Shown in pieces: positions 8,391-17,364 of a DNA stretch of 64,000 nt. The notes beneath the pieces are model-generated. The model was given only the letters and a program-made list of their open reading frames with translations, was not told where the DNA came from and did no database searches. The translations under genes were made by a program, and so were the position numbers. The first letter of the stretch is position 1, and each line of letters starts with the position of its first letter. Origin of the DNA: Rhizobium sp. NZLR1 (GTDB taxonomy: Bacteria; Pseudomonadota; Alphaproteobacteria; Rhizobiales; Rhizobiaceae); the NCBI RefSeq assembly GCF_017357385.1, contig NZ_CP071632.1, positions 2,547,501-2,611,500 of the forward strand, given 5' to 3'.

Positions 8391-8679
8391 CCCCTGTTCC
8401 TAAGAGACGTTGCCGCCGATCTTGTCCGGCGTCAAATCCGGTTTTCTGAATGAGCCATCAGGAATCTTGAAAGCCGCCTGGCCTTGTGCGCTCTCGGCTG
8501 ACGCGTTACCGCTGTTGCATCTCGACAACATCCGCCAACCTCATCCCGTCCCGGCATTGAATCGGCCGCTATTGTCGGCGATACTCAAGGTCAAATTTCA
8601 TTTAATCCCCGGGAGACTGACATGAGAACGACCCTGTCCAAACAGAAAGGAAACATGGCCCACAAGGACATTCTGCCTC

Positions 8680-10512
8680 ATGAACATTCGGTTCTCCCGC
8701 GCGAGGAAAAGCTCGCGACGCCATAACGGCTTCCCCAAATTTTTCCAGAACGATCCCGCCGACCGCGGCCGACGCTGGTCGCGCATGCGAAAATTCGTTT
8801 CCTACTATCGCCCGCACCTGCCTTTGCTGCTGGCGGATCTGTTGTGCGCCATGCTCGTCGCCGGCACGGCGCTCGCCCTGCCGCTCTGCGCCAATGTCGT
8901 CACCAGCCGGCTTCTGGTTCTGCCCGATGCCCCGCAGGCCTTCGCTCAAATCCTCGGCATGGGCGGCGTCATGCTGGCCGTTCTGGCGGTCCAGATCGCC
9001 GCGATCTTCTTCGTCGATTATCGCGGCCATGTGATGGGGGCTCGCATTGAGGCGACGGTCCGGCAGGAACTCTTCGAGCACTGCCAGAAACTCTCGTTCA
9101 GCTTCTACGACCGCCAGCGCACCGGCCAGCTGATGAGCCGCATCACCAATGACAGCCTGTGGCTGGGCGAACTCTTTCACCACGGTCCCGAGGATCTTTC
9201 CATCGCCCTGCTGAAATTTGGCGGCGCCATGCTGGTGCTGTTCTACATCGATCCGCCATTGGCAGGCCTCATCCTGCTGCTCACCCCTGTGGCGTTGGTT
9301 TATGCGCTGTATTTCAACCGGCGCATGAACCGCGCGCTCGAAGCCAGCAAGCACCAGATCGCCGCGGTTAACGAGCGCGTCGAGGATGCTCTGGCCGGCA
9401 TCCGTGTCGTCCAGTCCTTCGCCAACGAGGCGCTGGAACGGGAGCGTTTCGCCGAGCAGAACCGACGCTTCCTTGAAAGCCGCGCCGACGGCTACCGCAG
9501 CGAGGCGTGGTTTTCGGTCGGCACCGAAACCTTCGCCCAGCTCGTCACCATATTGGTGATCATCGTCGGCGGCCTGCGTATCCTGGCAGCGGAACTGACC
9601 GTCCCGGATATGCTCACCTTCCTGCTTTGCGTTGCCGTGCTGGTCGATCCGGTGCAGCGGCTGGCCAATTTCGTGCGCCTCTGGCAGGAGGGCTACACCG
9701 GCTTCATCAGAGCCATGGAGATCCTGGAGATCGATCCCGATATCATCGACCGGCCGGCCGCTCATCCGATGCCGGCGCCAAGGGGCGAGATCAGTTTCTC
9801 CGACGTCGCCTTCGGCTACGAGGCCGATGGCCCGCGCGTGCTCGAGCGGCTGTCGCTCACCATCGCTCCCGGGGAGTTCGTTGCCCTGGTCGGTCCTTCC
9901 GGGGTCGGCAAGAGCACGCTTTGTGCGCTGATACCACGCTTCTACGATGTTGAGGCCGGGGCGATCCGCATCGATGGCACCGATATCCGCGACGTGACGC
10001 TGGCCTCGCTGCGGCGCCATGTGGGCGTGGTGCAGCAGGACGTCTATCTTTTTGCCGGCACCGTGGCGGAAAACCTGCGCTATGGCAGGCCCGGCGCCGG
10101 CGATGCCGAGCTGGAGGCAGCCGCCCGCGCCGCCAACGCGCACGATTTCATCATGGCCCTGCCCCAGGGTTATGACACCGATATCGGCCAGCGCGGCGTC
10201 AAACTCTCGGGCGGCCAGCGTCAGCGCATCACCATCGCCCGGGCCTTCCTCAAGAATCCGGAGATCCTGATCTTCGACGAAGCAACCAGCGCGCTCGACA
10301 ACGAAAGCGAACGGGCGGTGCAGCAGGCGTTGCTCAGCCTGGCAAATGGCCGAACCACCCTGGTCATCGCCCATCGTCTCTCGACCGTCCGCCATGCCGA
10401 CAGAATCCTGGTGCTGACGGCCGACGGCATCGTCGAACAGGGCACCCATGACGCGCTCATGGCGAAAGACGGCGTCTACGCCAACTTGCATAGCGTTCAG
10501 GCCAGCATCTGA
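8680..10512 (+). CDS. ABC exporter (fused permease/ATPase, MsbA/LmrA type)
   Basis: The 610-residue half-transporter should work as a homodimer in the inner membrane. After a basic N-terminal extension come six membrane helices (about 45-330), with the RTGQLMSRITNDS and EDALAGIRVVQSFANE coupling motifs typical of type IV exporters. The nucleotide-binding domain follows: Walker A GPSGVGKST (about 404-412), Q-loop VVQQDVYLFAGTV, signature LSGGQRQR (about 509-516), Walker B ILIFDE (about 529-534), D-loop SALD and switch histidine IAHRLST. Translation may start at the ATG at 8680 or at an internal ATG at 8788 (MRKFVSYYRPH), where homology to exporters begins. Substrate cannot be told from sequence. 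A strong bidirectional terminator follows. Confidence 0.92.
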   Translation: MNIRFSRARKSSRRHNGFPKFFQNDPADRGRRWSRMRKFVSYYRPHLPLLLADLLCAMLVAGTALALPLCANVVTSRLLVLPDAPQAFAQILGMGGVMLAVLAVQIAAIFFVDYRGHVMGARIEATVRQELFEHCQKLSFSFYDRQRTGQLMSRITNDSLWLGELFHHGPEDLSIALLKFGGAMLVLFYIDPPLAGLILLLTPVALVYALYFNRRMNRALEASKHQIAAVNERVEDALAGIRVVQSFANEALERERFAEQNRRFLESRADGYRSEAWFSVGTETFAQLVTILVIIVGGLRILAAELTVPDMLTFLLCVAVLVDPVQRLANFVRLWQEGYTGFIRAMEILEIDPDIIDRPAAHPMPAPRGEISFSDVAFGYEADGPRVLERLSLTIAPGEFVALVGPSGVGKSTLCALIPRFYDVEAGAIRIDGTDIRDVTLASLRRHVGVVQQDVYLFAGTVAENLRYGRPGAGDAELEAAARAANAHDFIMALPQGYDTDIGQRGVKLSGGQRQRITIARAFLKNPEILIFDEATSALDNESERAVQQALLSLANGRTTLVIAHRLSTVRHADRILVLTADGIVEQGTHDALMAKDGVYANLHSVQASI

Positions 10513-10534
10513 TCGCCTGCTCCATCCTGAGACA

Positions 10535-10565
10535 AAAAAACCCGGCATCAAGCCGGGTTTTTCCG
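10535..10565. terminator. Bidirectional intrinsic terminator
   Basis: The stem AAACCCGGC/GCCGGGTTT has a short loop, with A7 on the left and T5 on the right. It lies between the convergent ABC exporter and type II DAHP synthase genes and can serve both. Confidence 0.85.
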
Positions 10566-10584
10566 CATCCGTCTGGGGCTGCTA

Positions 10585-11958
10585 TCAGCCGTTGACGACC
10601 ATGCGCTTCTCGTCGCGACCGCCCTTCATGCGCTCGGCAAGCAGGAAGGCGAGCTCCAGCGCCTGGTCGGAGTTGAGGCGCGGGTCGCAATGCGTGTGGT
10701 AGCGATCCTGCAGGTCGTCGGCGGTAACGGCGCGGGCGCCGCCGGTGCATTCCGTCACGTCCTTGCCGGTCATCTCGATATGGATGCCGCCTGGATGCGT
10801 GCCTTCGGCGCGGTGGATCTGGAAGAAGCTTTCGACTTCCGACAGGATCCGCTCGAAGGGACGGGTCTTGTAGTTGTTGAGCGTGATCGTGTTGCCGTGC
10901 ATCGGGTCGCAGGACCAGACAACCTTGCGGCCTTCACGCTCGACGGCACGAATAAGGCGCGGCAGGTTCTCTGCGACCTTGTCGTGGCCGAAGCGGCAGA
11001 TCAGTGTCAGGCGCCCGGCTTCGTTGGCCGGGTTCAAGATGTCGATCAGCTGCAGCAGATCGTCGGCCTGCAGCGACGGGCCGCATTTCAGGCCGATCGG
11101 GTTCTTGATGCCGCGGCAATATTCGACATGCGCATGATCGACCTGGCGCGTGCGGTCGCCGATCCAGATCATGTGGCCTGAGGTGGCATACCAGTCGCCC
11201 GAAGTGGAATCGACGCGGGTCAACGCCTCTTCGTAGCCGAGCAGCAGCGCCTCATGGCTGGTGAAGAAATCGGTTTCCCGCAATGCCGGCTGGTTTTCCG
11301 AGGTGATGCCGATCGCCTTCATGAAATCCATGGTTTCGCTGATGCGGTCGGCCAGCTTGCGGTAGCGCTCGCCTTGCGGGCTGTCCTTGACGAAGCCCAG
11401 CATCCACTGGTGCACGTTTTCGAGATTGGCGTAACCGCCCATCGCGAAGGCGCGCAGAAGGTTCAGCGTCGCGGCCGACTGCCGGTAGGCCATCGCCTGA
11501 CGTTCCGGGTTCGGAATGCGCGACTCCTCGGTGAACTCGATGCCGTTGATGATGTCGCCGCGATAAGCCGGCAGCGTCACGTCGCCCTGCTTCTCGACAT
11601 TCGACGAACGCGGCTTGGCGAACTGGCCGGCGATGCGACCGACTTTAACGACCGGCAGCTGCGCGCCAAAAGTCAGCACGACCGCCATCTGCAGGAAGGC
11701 GCGGAAAAAGTCGCGGATATTGTCGGCGCCGTGTTCGGCGAAGCTCTCGGCACAGTCGCCGCCCTGCAGCAGGAAGCCATTGCCTTCGGCGACATTGGCA
11801 AGGTGCTTCTTCAGACGGCGCGCTTCGCCGGCGAAGACGAGGGGCGGATAGCTGGCGAGCTGAGCTTCCGTTGCAGCCAAAGCGGCTGCGTCGGGATAAT
11901 CGGGAACCTGCAGGATCGGTTTTTGCCGCCAACTGCTCGGGGTCCAGTTCTCTGCCAT
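10585..11958 (-). CDS. aroG2: Type II 3-deoxy-7-phosphoheptulonate synthase
   Basis: It performs the same first shikimate-pathway reaction as the type I enzyme at 3.5 kb but belongs to the unrelated-in-sequence plant/mycobacterial AroA-II class. From the preferred start it has 457 residues. Family motifs: [12 protein letters not shown] near residue 70, [38 protein letters not shown] [48 protein letters not shown] and the C-terminal [21 protein letters not shown] prefer the ATG at 11958 ([11 protein letters not shown]), where homologs begin; the frame also has an ATG 24 bp upstream. No aromatic leader peptide was seen upstream, so it is probably controlled differently from the type I gene. The gene symbol is provisional. 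Confidence 0.95.
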   Translation of the reverse strand: MAENWTPSSWRQKPILQVPDYPDAAALAATEAQLASYPPLVFAGEARRLKKHLANVAEGNGFLLQGGDCAESFAEHGADNIRDFFRAFLQMAVVLTFGAQLPVVKVGRIAGQFAKPRSSNVEKQGDVTLPAYRGDIINGIEFTEESRIPNPERQAMAYRQSAATLNLLRAFAMGGYANLENVHQWMLGFVKDSPQGERYRKLADRISETMDFMKAIGITSENQPALRETDFFTSHEALLLGYEEALTRVDSTSGDWYATSGHMIWIGDRTRQVDHAHVEYCRGIKNPIGLKCGPSLQADDLLQLIDILNPANEAGRLTLICRFGHDKVAENLPRLIRAVEREGRKVVWSCDPMHGNTITLNNYKTRPFERILSEVESFFQIHRAEGTHPGGIHIEMTGKDVTECTGGARAVTADDLQDRYHTHCDPRLNSDQALELAFLLAERMKGGRDEKRMVVNG

Positions 11959-12213
11959 CTCACTCACCTCACTCACACCCATCCCTGGGATGCCCGTATC
12001 TTTGATTGCGGCGGCTTATAGACCTTTAGATCGGGCTTGCAAAGACCAATCGCCCAAAGCTCGAATGCCGTACCGGCGCCATCGGGCAGAGCTCGCATAT
12101 AGGTGGCAGAAATCTCGGATTCCATCGTTAAACCGGCATATACCATGTCAATTTCCCGATATTTTAGACTTCCAATGTAGAACCACGGATGATTTCAACA
12201 TTGGGGACATGGC

Positions 12214-13503
12214 ATGGCGATCCTTCCGCTCAGCTTCATATCGGATCGTTCGGGCAATTTCGGCATCATGACGGCGTTGCTGATGGTGCCGCTCCTCGGT
12301 ACGGCAGGCATGGCGGTGGATTTCGGCCACGCGCTCAGCCTGAGGACGCAGCTTTACGCGGCAGCCGATGCCGCCGCCGTCGGCTCGATCGCCGAAAAAT
12401 CCGGCGCAGTCGCAGCCGCCATGACGATGAGCGGCAACGGCACGATCTCGCTCGGCAAGACCGATGCCCGCAGCATCTTCATGTCTCAGATGTCCGGGGA
12501 GCTGGCCGACGTTCAGGTCGATCTCGGCATCGACGTCACCAAAGCGGCCAACAAACTGAACTCGCAAGTCTCTTTCAGCGCGACCGTGCCGACGACCTTT
12601 ATGCGTGTTCTGGGGAAGGATTCGATCACAATCTCGGGCACGGCGACGGCCGAATATCAGACCGCCTCCTTCATGGATTTCTACATCCTGCTCGACAACA
12701 CTCCTTCGATGGGCGTCGGCGCCACCGCGACCGACGTGGCGACGATGGAAAAGAACACCAGCGATACCTGCGCCTTCGCCTGCCACGAAACCCAGAACAA
12801 CAACAACTACTACAATCTCGCCAAAAAGCTCGGCGTCAGCATGCGCATCGACGTCGTGCGCCAGGCGACCAAGGAGCTGACGCTGACCGCGAAGTCCACG
12901 CGTGTTTCCGATAATCAGTTCCGCATGGGCGTCTATACCTTCGGCACCAAGGCTGAGGATGCCAATCTGACCACTATATCCGACCCGACGGACGATCTCG
13001 ATAAAGTACGCAGCTATACCGACGCCGTCGATCTGATGACCATCCCGTATCAGGGTTATAACAACGACCAGCAGACGAGCTTCGACAGCGCGCTGACACA
13101 GATGAAAACCATCATCACCACCCCCGGCGACGGCGGCACCGCTACCACCCCGCAAAAGATCCTGTTCTTCGTCTCGGACGGCGTCGGCGACAGTGCAAAA
13201 CCGAAAGGCTGCACCAAGAAACTGACCGGCGACCGCTGCCAGGAGCCGATCGATACTTCTTTCTGCCAACCGCTGAAGGACAAGGGCATCAGGATCGCGG
13301 TGCTCTACACCACTTATCTGCCGCTGCCGAAAAACAACTGGTACAATACGTGGATCAAGCCCTTCCAGAGCGAAATCCCGACGAAAATGCAGGCATGCGC
13401 CTCGCCCGGCCTCTATTTCGAGGTGACGCCGACCGACGGTATCGCCGATGCGATGAAGGCGCTCTTCCTCAAGGTCATACGCGCGCCGCGCATCACCAGC
13501 TGA
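12214..13503 (+). CDS. TadE/TadG-like protein with von Willebrand A domain
   Basis: This 429-residue protein has a short N-terminus, one membrane helix (about 17-38, GIMTALLMVPLLGTAGMAVDFG) and a TadE/TadG-like segment ending AAADAAAVGSIA, the typical processing region of pseudopilin-like Tad proteins. A vWA domain begins about residue 150; its metal-site motif reads DNTPSMG, a variant of DxSxS. FFVSDGVGD and a Cys-rich insert (CAFACHE; KGCTKKLTGDRCQEP) suggest a disulfide-stabilised periplasmic or surface domain. It may take part in Flp-pilus assembly or surface adhesion. No other tad genes are next to it, so this is an orphan member. Confidence 0.85.
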   Translation: MAILPLSFISDRSGNFGIMTALLMVPLLGTAGMAVDFGHALSLRTQLYAAADAAAVGSIAEKSGAVAAAMTMSGNGTISLGKTDARSIFMSQMSGELADVQVDLGIDVTKAANKLNSQVSFSATVPTTFMRVLGKDSITISGTATAEYQTASFMDFYILLDNTPSMGVGATATDVATMEKNTSDTCAFACHETQNNNNYYNLAKKLGVSMRIDVVRQATKELTLTAKSTRVSDNQFRMGVYTFGTKAEDANLTTISDPTDDLDKVRSYTDAVDLMTIPYQGYNNDQQTSFDSALTQMKTIITTPGDGGTATTPQKILFFVSDGVGDSAKPKGCTKKLTGDRCQEPIDTSFCQPLKDKGIRIAVLYTTYLPLPKNNWYNTWIKPFQSEIPTKMQACASPGLYFEVTPTDGIADAMKALFLKVIRAPRITS

Positions 13504-13515
13504 GGATACCGCTGC

Positions 13516-14901
13516 TTAGATTCTTTTGCCGTCTCGGATCCGGTAGCTTGGCGCATACATGGTGACCAGCTCCTCGGCCGCTGTCGGATGCAGCGCCATC
13601 GTCCGGTCGAAATCGTCCTTGGTGCAGCCGGCCTTCAGCGTGATGCCGAGCAGCTGCGCCATCTCGCCGGCATCGTGGCCGAGAATATGGGCGCCCACCA
13701 CCTTGCCGCTCGCGGCATCGACGATCAGCTTCATGATCATCCGCTCGGCCCGCCCGGAAAGCGTCGCCTTCAGCGGCCGGAATTGGGCGCGGTAGACTTC
13801 GAGCTCGCAGTAACGCTTGCCCGCCTCCTCTTCCGAGAGCCCGACGGTGCCGATCTCCGGCTGCGAGAAGACGGCGGTCGGGATCAGCTCGTAATCCGGC
13901 CGGGTTGGATTGTTCTTGTATTCGGTCTCGATGAAGCACATCGCCTCGTGGATCGCTGCCGGCGTCAGCTGTACCCGATTGGTGACATCGCCGAGCGCAT
14001 AAATGTTTTCGACATTGGTGCGGGAATAATCGTCGACGATAATGGCGCCACGCTCATCGACGGCGACGCCCGCAGCCTCGAGGCCGAGACCTTCGGTGTT
14101 CGGATCGCGCCCGAGCGCCAGCATGACAACGCCGGCCTGCAGCGTGCCGCTGTTCAGCGTTTCCAGAACGAGGCAGTCATCGCCCTTCGAAACCTTTTGC
14201 AGCGTGTCGTGGCAAAGGATGCGGATGCCCTTGGCGACCATCGCCTCGTGCAGCCCGCGCCGCAGATCCTCGTCGAAGCGCGACAGGATCTCGGCGCCGC
14301 GATAGATCAGCGTCGTCTCGACGCCGAGGCCATGAAAGATATTGGCGAACTCGACGGCGATATAGCCACCGCCTGATATCACGATCGATTTCGGCAGCTC
14401 TTCGAGATGAAAAGCCTCGTTGGAGGAAATGCATAATTCGTGGCCGGGAAGGGCTGCATGCGGGTTCGGCCGTCCGCCGGTGGCGATCACGATCGTCTTT
14501 GCCGTCACCGTCTGACCCGTCTTCGTGAGCCGCACAGTATGAGCATCGACGAGTTCGGCGCGCGTTTCGAGGATCTCGGCATTGGCGCCTGCGAGCCCCT
14601 TCTTGTAGAGGCCTTCCAGCCGGGCGATCTCGGCATCCTTGGCGGCTACTAGCTTCTTCCAGTCGAAGCTGCTTTCGCCGACCGTCCAGCCGAAACCCGC
14701 CGCATCCTCGAAATGCTCGTGGAACTGCGAGGCATAGACGAAAAGCTTCTTCGGCACGCAACCGCGGATGACGCAGGTGCCGCCATAGCGGTACTCTTCG
14801 GCGATCGCCACCTTTTTGCCGAGCGAGGCGGCGACACGCGCACCGCGCACGCCTCCGGAACCACCGCCGATGACGAAGAGGTCGTAGTCGTAGGAAGACA
14901 T
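13516..14901 (-). CDS. gor: Glutathione-disulfide reductase
   Basis: It reduces oxidised glutathione with NADPH and keeps the cytoplasm reduced. From the preferred ATG it has 461 residues. The FAD-binding GxGxxG reads IGGGSGGVRGARVAA at 11-25. The redox-active disulfide is in GGTCVIRGCVPKKL, C43 and C48. The NADPH-binding GGGYIAVEFANIFHGLG lies near 170, and the C-terminal interface motif HPTAAEELVTMY carries the catalytic His-Glu pair. The start at 14901 places GGAG 6-9 nt upstream and matches the family N-terminus; the frame is open to 14967. The stop is 12 bp from the stop of the convergent TadG-like gene. Confidence 0.94.
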   Translation of the reverse strand: MSSYDYDLFVIGGGSGGVRGARVAASLGKKVAIAEEYRYGGTCVIRGCVPKKLFVYASQFHEHFEDAAGFGWTVGESSFDWKKLVAAKDAEIARLEGLYKKGLAGANAEILETRAELVDAHTVRLTKTGQTVTAKTIVIATGGRPNPHAALPGHELCISSNEAFHLEELPKSIVISGGGYIAVEFANIFHGLGVETTLIYRGAEILSRFDEDLRRGLHEAMVAKGIRILCHDTLQKVSKGDDCLVLETLNSGTLQAGVVMLALGRDPNTEGLGLEAAGVAVDERGAIIVDDYSRTNVENIYALGDVTNRVQLTPAAIHEAMCFIETEYKNNPTRPDYELIPTAVFSQPEIGTVGLSEEEAGKRYCELEVYRAQFRPLKATLSGRAERMIMKLIVDAASGKVVGAHILGHDAGEMAQLLGITLKAGCTKDDFDRTMALHPTAAEELVTMYAPSYRIRDGKRI

Positions 14902-15068
14902 GAGGAGCTCCGGAAGGGAATCGCAGGAAGGATGTTGCTGATATAGGGGCGATCGCCCTGAAAACAAAAGCCCGCTCCTGCATCATCCCGTACGCATCGC
15001 CGAATCTTCCCGGCAAACGGTTGACCCGGTCGCCTGAGGCTGGCAGGGCAATCCAGGGATAGAAAACG

Positions 15069-15296
15069 ATGCCGGAGCAAAAGATGGATCAAACTCTCTT
15101 CGCCAATCTGTGCAAGGCTGGCAAATTCAAGGAAGCGCTCGGCCTCGCGACTGAGGGTCACGAGGACGAAAAATATACGCCGAGCCGCTTCTCGATCGAC
15201 AAGAAGACGAGACTGCCGATCTTCTATCGCGGCAACAAGCGCGTGGAACCGGATGAGGAAGGTGTGTGGCAACTTGCAAAGAACCCGAACCCCTGA
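15069..15296 (+). CDS. Small conserved hypothetical protein (75 aa)
   Basis: I do not recognise a named family. The protein is soluble and charged, without signal or membrane segment. The first part looks helical (LFANLCKAGKFKEALGLATEGHE); the second reads RFSIDKKTRLPIFYRGNKRVEPDEEGVWQLAKNP. Coding character is supported by a good third-position GC bias. Translation may start at 15069, or at the ATG at 15084 (MDQTLF), which has GGAG 8-11 nt upstream. It is divergent from gor and its stop codon abuts a palindromic repeat in the same way as the DUF1003 gene. Confidence 0.6.
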   Translation: MPEQKMDQTLFANLCKAGKFKEALGLATEGHEDEKYTPSRFSIDKKTRLPIFYRGNKRVEPDEEGVWQLAKNPNP

Positions 15297-15343
15297 TGCA
15301 TGTCACCAGGAGGTGTGCAGCGGTCCCAGGAAACGACATGCAT
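15296..15343. repeat. Rhizobial palindromic repeat abutting a stop codon, copy B
   Basis: Arms ATGCATGTC and GACATGCAT enclose a GCAGCGGT core as in copy A at 7888-7934. It begins on the last base of the TGA of the 75-residue gene. Confidence 0.7.
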
Positions 15344-15395
15344 AAAAGCGAAGAGCTAGCTTCCCCGCATGTTCGATGCATAGTGATTGCTGCTG

Positions 15396-15725
15396 TCAGC
15401 GGGTGATCTCGAAATCCGTCGGCATTTTCTCAAGCTGGGCTGCTTCCGTCTCGACGCCCGCAACCGACGACCCCGCAGGCCCGCGGCTGAAACGTTCGAT
15501 CATTATCGAGATGGCGGTATCGGGTCCTGCGATCAAAGCGACGACGGCCCCGTCCCTTTCATTGCGAACCCAGCCCGTCAAACCGAGCCGTACCGCCTCA
15601 TTGCGCGTCCACATGCGAAAGCCGACACCCTGGACCTTGCCTGATATCCGCACTCGGACAGCGTTGTAACGATCGGGTATATCTGCAGTCACCTGAAGCC
15701 TCGCCGGCGGCATTTGCCGCATCAT
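15396..15725 (-). CDS. acyP: Acylphosphatase
   Basis: It hydrolyses acyl phosphates such as carbamoyl or acetyl phosphate. The 109-residue protein carries the phosphate-binding loop [11 protein letters not shown] with the catalytic arginine at 37, and [11 protein letters not shown] with the catalytic asparagine at 55, both in the usual spacing. The N-terminal ~20 residues are an extension compared with the common 90-95-residue enzyme, so translation could begin slightly later. It lies just beyond the terminator of the DUF2059 gene on the same strand, so it probably has its own promoter. Confidence 0.9.
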   Translation of the reverse strand: MMRQMPPARLQVTADIPDRYNAVRVRISGKVQGVGFRMWTRNEAVRLGLTGWVRNERDGAVVALIAGPDTAISIMIERFSRGPAGSSVAGVETEAAQLEKMPTDFEITR

Positions 15726-15728
15726 AAC

Positions 15729-15755
15729 AAAAAAGCCCGGACGATGCCGGGCTTT
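15729..15755 (-). terminator. Intrinsic terminator after the DUF2059 gene
   Basis: On the minus strand the stem AAAGCCCGG/CCGGGCTTT is followed by T6. It lies directly downstream of the DUF2059 stop and before acyP. Confidence 0.8.
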
Positions 15756-15776
15756 CGCAATTTGATGGTGGAGGCC

Positions 15777-16352
15777 TTACTGCTGGGTAGCCGGAGCGGG
15801 AGCGGGAGCGGCAGCCGGAGCAGCCGGGCTTTCGGTTGCCGGCGGCGGCGCCTTGATGACCTTGGAAAGCTCGGTATTGCTCTGCTTTTCCAGGTCGCGG
15901 GAAATGCCCTGCGCCCAGATGTCGGCAGCCTTCGCCGTCTCGCGAGAGGCGACCGGGCCGTCGCGCAGCAGCTTCTTGCCGACGTCGGAATTATAGAAGT
16001 CGGCGATCGCCTTCAGTTCCGCGGCGGTGAAGGTCTTGGCATAGGTGAGTGCCGCCTCCTTCTCGAGATCGCCGCGGCGCGGCGCCAGCGCTAGCGCCTG
16101 CGCGTCGACCGTCGACGAAATGATGTCCTGGTAGTTTGGCGAATCCTGGATCAGGCCGGCCTTCAGGCGCTCGGCGAGACCGGGCAGGATGTTGTCGAAC
16201 TGGGCAGTGGCGCCGATGGCGTCGATCGCGGCGCGAGACGCCTTCAGCTGGTCCTCGGAGACCTCCTGCGCCTTGACGGCGGAGCCGAAGGCAAGCCCGG
16301 AAAGAACGACGGTCGCAGCGGCGAGACGGCCAAGACCTGCAATGTTCATCAT
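15777..16352 (-). CDS. DUF2059 secreted protein
   Basis: The 191-residue product has a Sec signal peptide (MMNIAGLGRLAAATVVLSGLAFG, cleavage near AVKA-Q) and a DUF2059 helical core with FTAAELKAIADFYNSDVGKK, in which a helix-turn is followed by DFYxSxxG. The C-terminus is a low-complexity Ala/Pro tail (SPAAPAAAPAPAPATQQ). It should be periplasmic or envelope-attached; function unknown. It lies 15 bp downstream of rpiA on the same strand and is probably cotranscribed with it, and has its own terminator. Confidence 0.85.
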   Translation of the reverse strand: MMNIAGLGRLAAATVVLSGLAFGSAVKAQEVSEDQLKASRAAIDAIGATAQFDNILPGLAERLKAGLIQDSPNYQDIISSTVDAQALALAPRRGDLEKEAALTYAKTFTAAELKAIADFYNSDVGKKLLRDGPVASRETAKAADIWAQGISRDLEKQSNTELSKVIKAPPPATESPAAPAAAPAPAPATQQ

Positions 16353-16367
16353 GAGTGTATGCTCCTG

Positions 16368-17066
16368 TTATCTGTTTGTCTGCAGTGTTCGCACACCCGC
16401 AGGACCGGCAATGATCGCAAGTGCCGCCATATTGATAAAGAGCCCGTGTTCGACGACGCCGGGTATGGAATTCAGCTCGCTCGAAAGCGCCTCTGCATCA
16501 GGAATGCGGCCAAAAGATGCATCGATAATGTGATGACCGCCATCCGTGGTAAACTCTCCGTCACCGGACTGGCGCAAAGCCAGTTCACCGGAAAGACCGA
16601 GCCGGGCCGCGACCTTCTCGATCGCGATCCGTGTCGAGACGAGCCCGAACGGATTGACTTCGATCGGCAGCGCGAAGGCGCCGAGCATATCGACCAGCTT
16701 GCTCTCGTCTGCAATGACGATCATTCGTTCGGAGGCGGCCGCGACGATCTTTTCGCGCAGCAGCGCACCGCCGCCGCCCTTGATCAGCCGGAGCCCAGCA
16801 TCGAGTTCGTCGGCGCCATCGATCGTCAGATCGAGTGCCGGCAGCTCGTCCAGCGATTTCAGCGGCACACCGAGTTCGACGCAAAGCCGCGCCGTTCTTT
16901 CAGACGTAGGAACGCCTTCGACCCTGAAGCCGCCAGCGACCTTCTCGGCCAACAGGCGAACGAATTCTTCCGCCGTGCTGCCGGTGCCAATCCCGAGACG
17001 CATCCCGCTTTCGACATGGGCGAGTGCGGCCGCGGCGGCCTTGATCTTCATTTCGCGGGCATCCAT
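16368..17066 (-). CDS. rpiA: Ribose-5-phosphate isomerase A
   Basis: It interconverts ribose 5-phosphate and ribulose 5-phosphate in the pentose phosphate pathway. From the ATG at 17066 it has 232 residues, the normal family length. Motifs seen: the phosphate-binding [11 protein letters not shown] (about 26-35), [10 protein letters not shown], the catalytic TIDGADELD with its two aspartates, and [16 protein letters not shown] with the catalytic lysine. The ATG is preceded by GGAG in the proper spacing; the open frame upstream to 17123 has no such site. The DUF2059 gene follows closely. Ribose 5-phosphate is also a product/substrate of the transketolase chemistry encoded at about 39-40.7 kb. 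Confidence 0.95.
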   Translation of the reverse strand: MDAREMKIKAAAAALAHVESGMRLGIGTGSTAEEFVRLLAEKVAGGFRVEGVPTSERTARLCVELGVPLKSLDELPALDLTIDGADELDAGLRLIKGGGGALLREKIVAAASERMIVIADESKLVDMLGAFALPIEVNPFGLVSTRIAIEKVAARLGLSGELALRQSGDGEFTTDGGHHIIDASFGRIPDAEALSSELNSIPGVVEHGLFINMAALAIIAGPAGVRTLQTNR

Positions 17067-17224
17067 GCGCCGCCAGCTCCAATTATTGCGTTGGATGTGC
17101 TGTTTACACGGCTCGCCTGGCAAACGAAAGTCAAAATCATCACGGAAAATGAAAAGCCGAAACAGATGCCTGCGGCCTCCCCCGGGGATCTTCAGGCCGT
17201 TGCTTTCCGCTGCATGATCGCCTA

Positions 17225-17364
17225 CCTCAGAGGCGATCCATCGTCCTCAGGGGCGATCCCTCGTCCCCAGGGGACGATCCGTCATTCCCAGAGGCGATCT
17301 GTCGTTCGCGGAGGCGGCTCGTCACCTCAAAGGACGATCCATCGCTTAAAGAGGCAAGCCCTTG
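17225..17364. repeat. Degenerate ~20-bp tandem repeat (about 7 units)
   Basis: Units start at 17225, 17245, 17265, 17286, 17306, 17325 and 17345, with lengths 19-21 bp. The consensus is close to CCTCAGAGGCGATCCATCGT; the core GAGGCGATC or GGACGATC is best kept. The last, most diverged unit supplies the ribosome-binding region of gph (AAAGAGGC). The 20-bp period is about two helical turns. Nothing similar is seen elsewhere in the window. Confidence 0.8.

Noticed and set aside
8602..10551. Long minus-strand ORF (649 codons) opposite the ABC exporter
   Set aside because: It is antisense to a gene with all ABC motifs; its composition (runs of Asp, Gln, His, Gly) is the usual shadow of GC-rich codons and no domain is visible.
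12148..13269. Minus-strand ORF (373 codons) opposite the TadG-like gene
   Set aside because: No motif; the plus strand shows a coherent membrane helix and vWA domain.
17225..17364. CRISPR array
   Set aside because: The 20-bp units are directly adjacent with no spacers and no cas genes are near.
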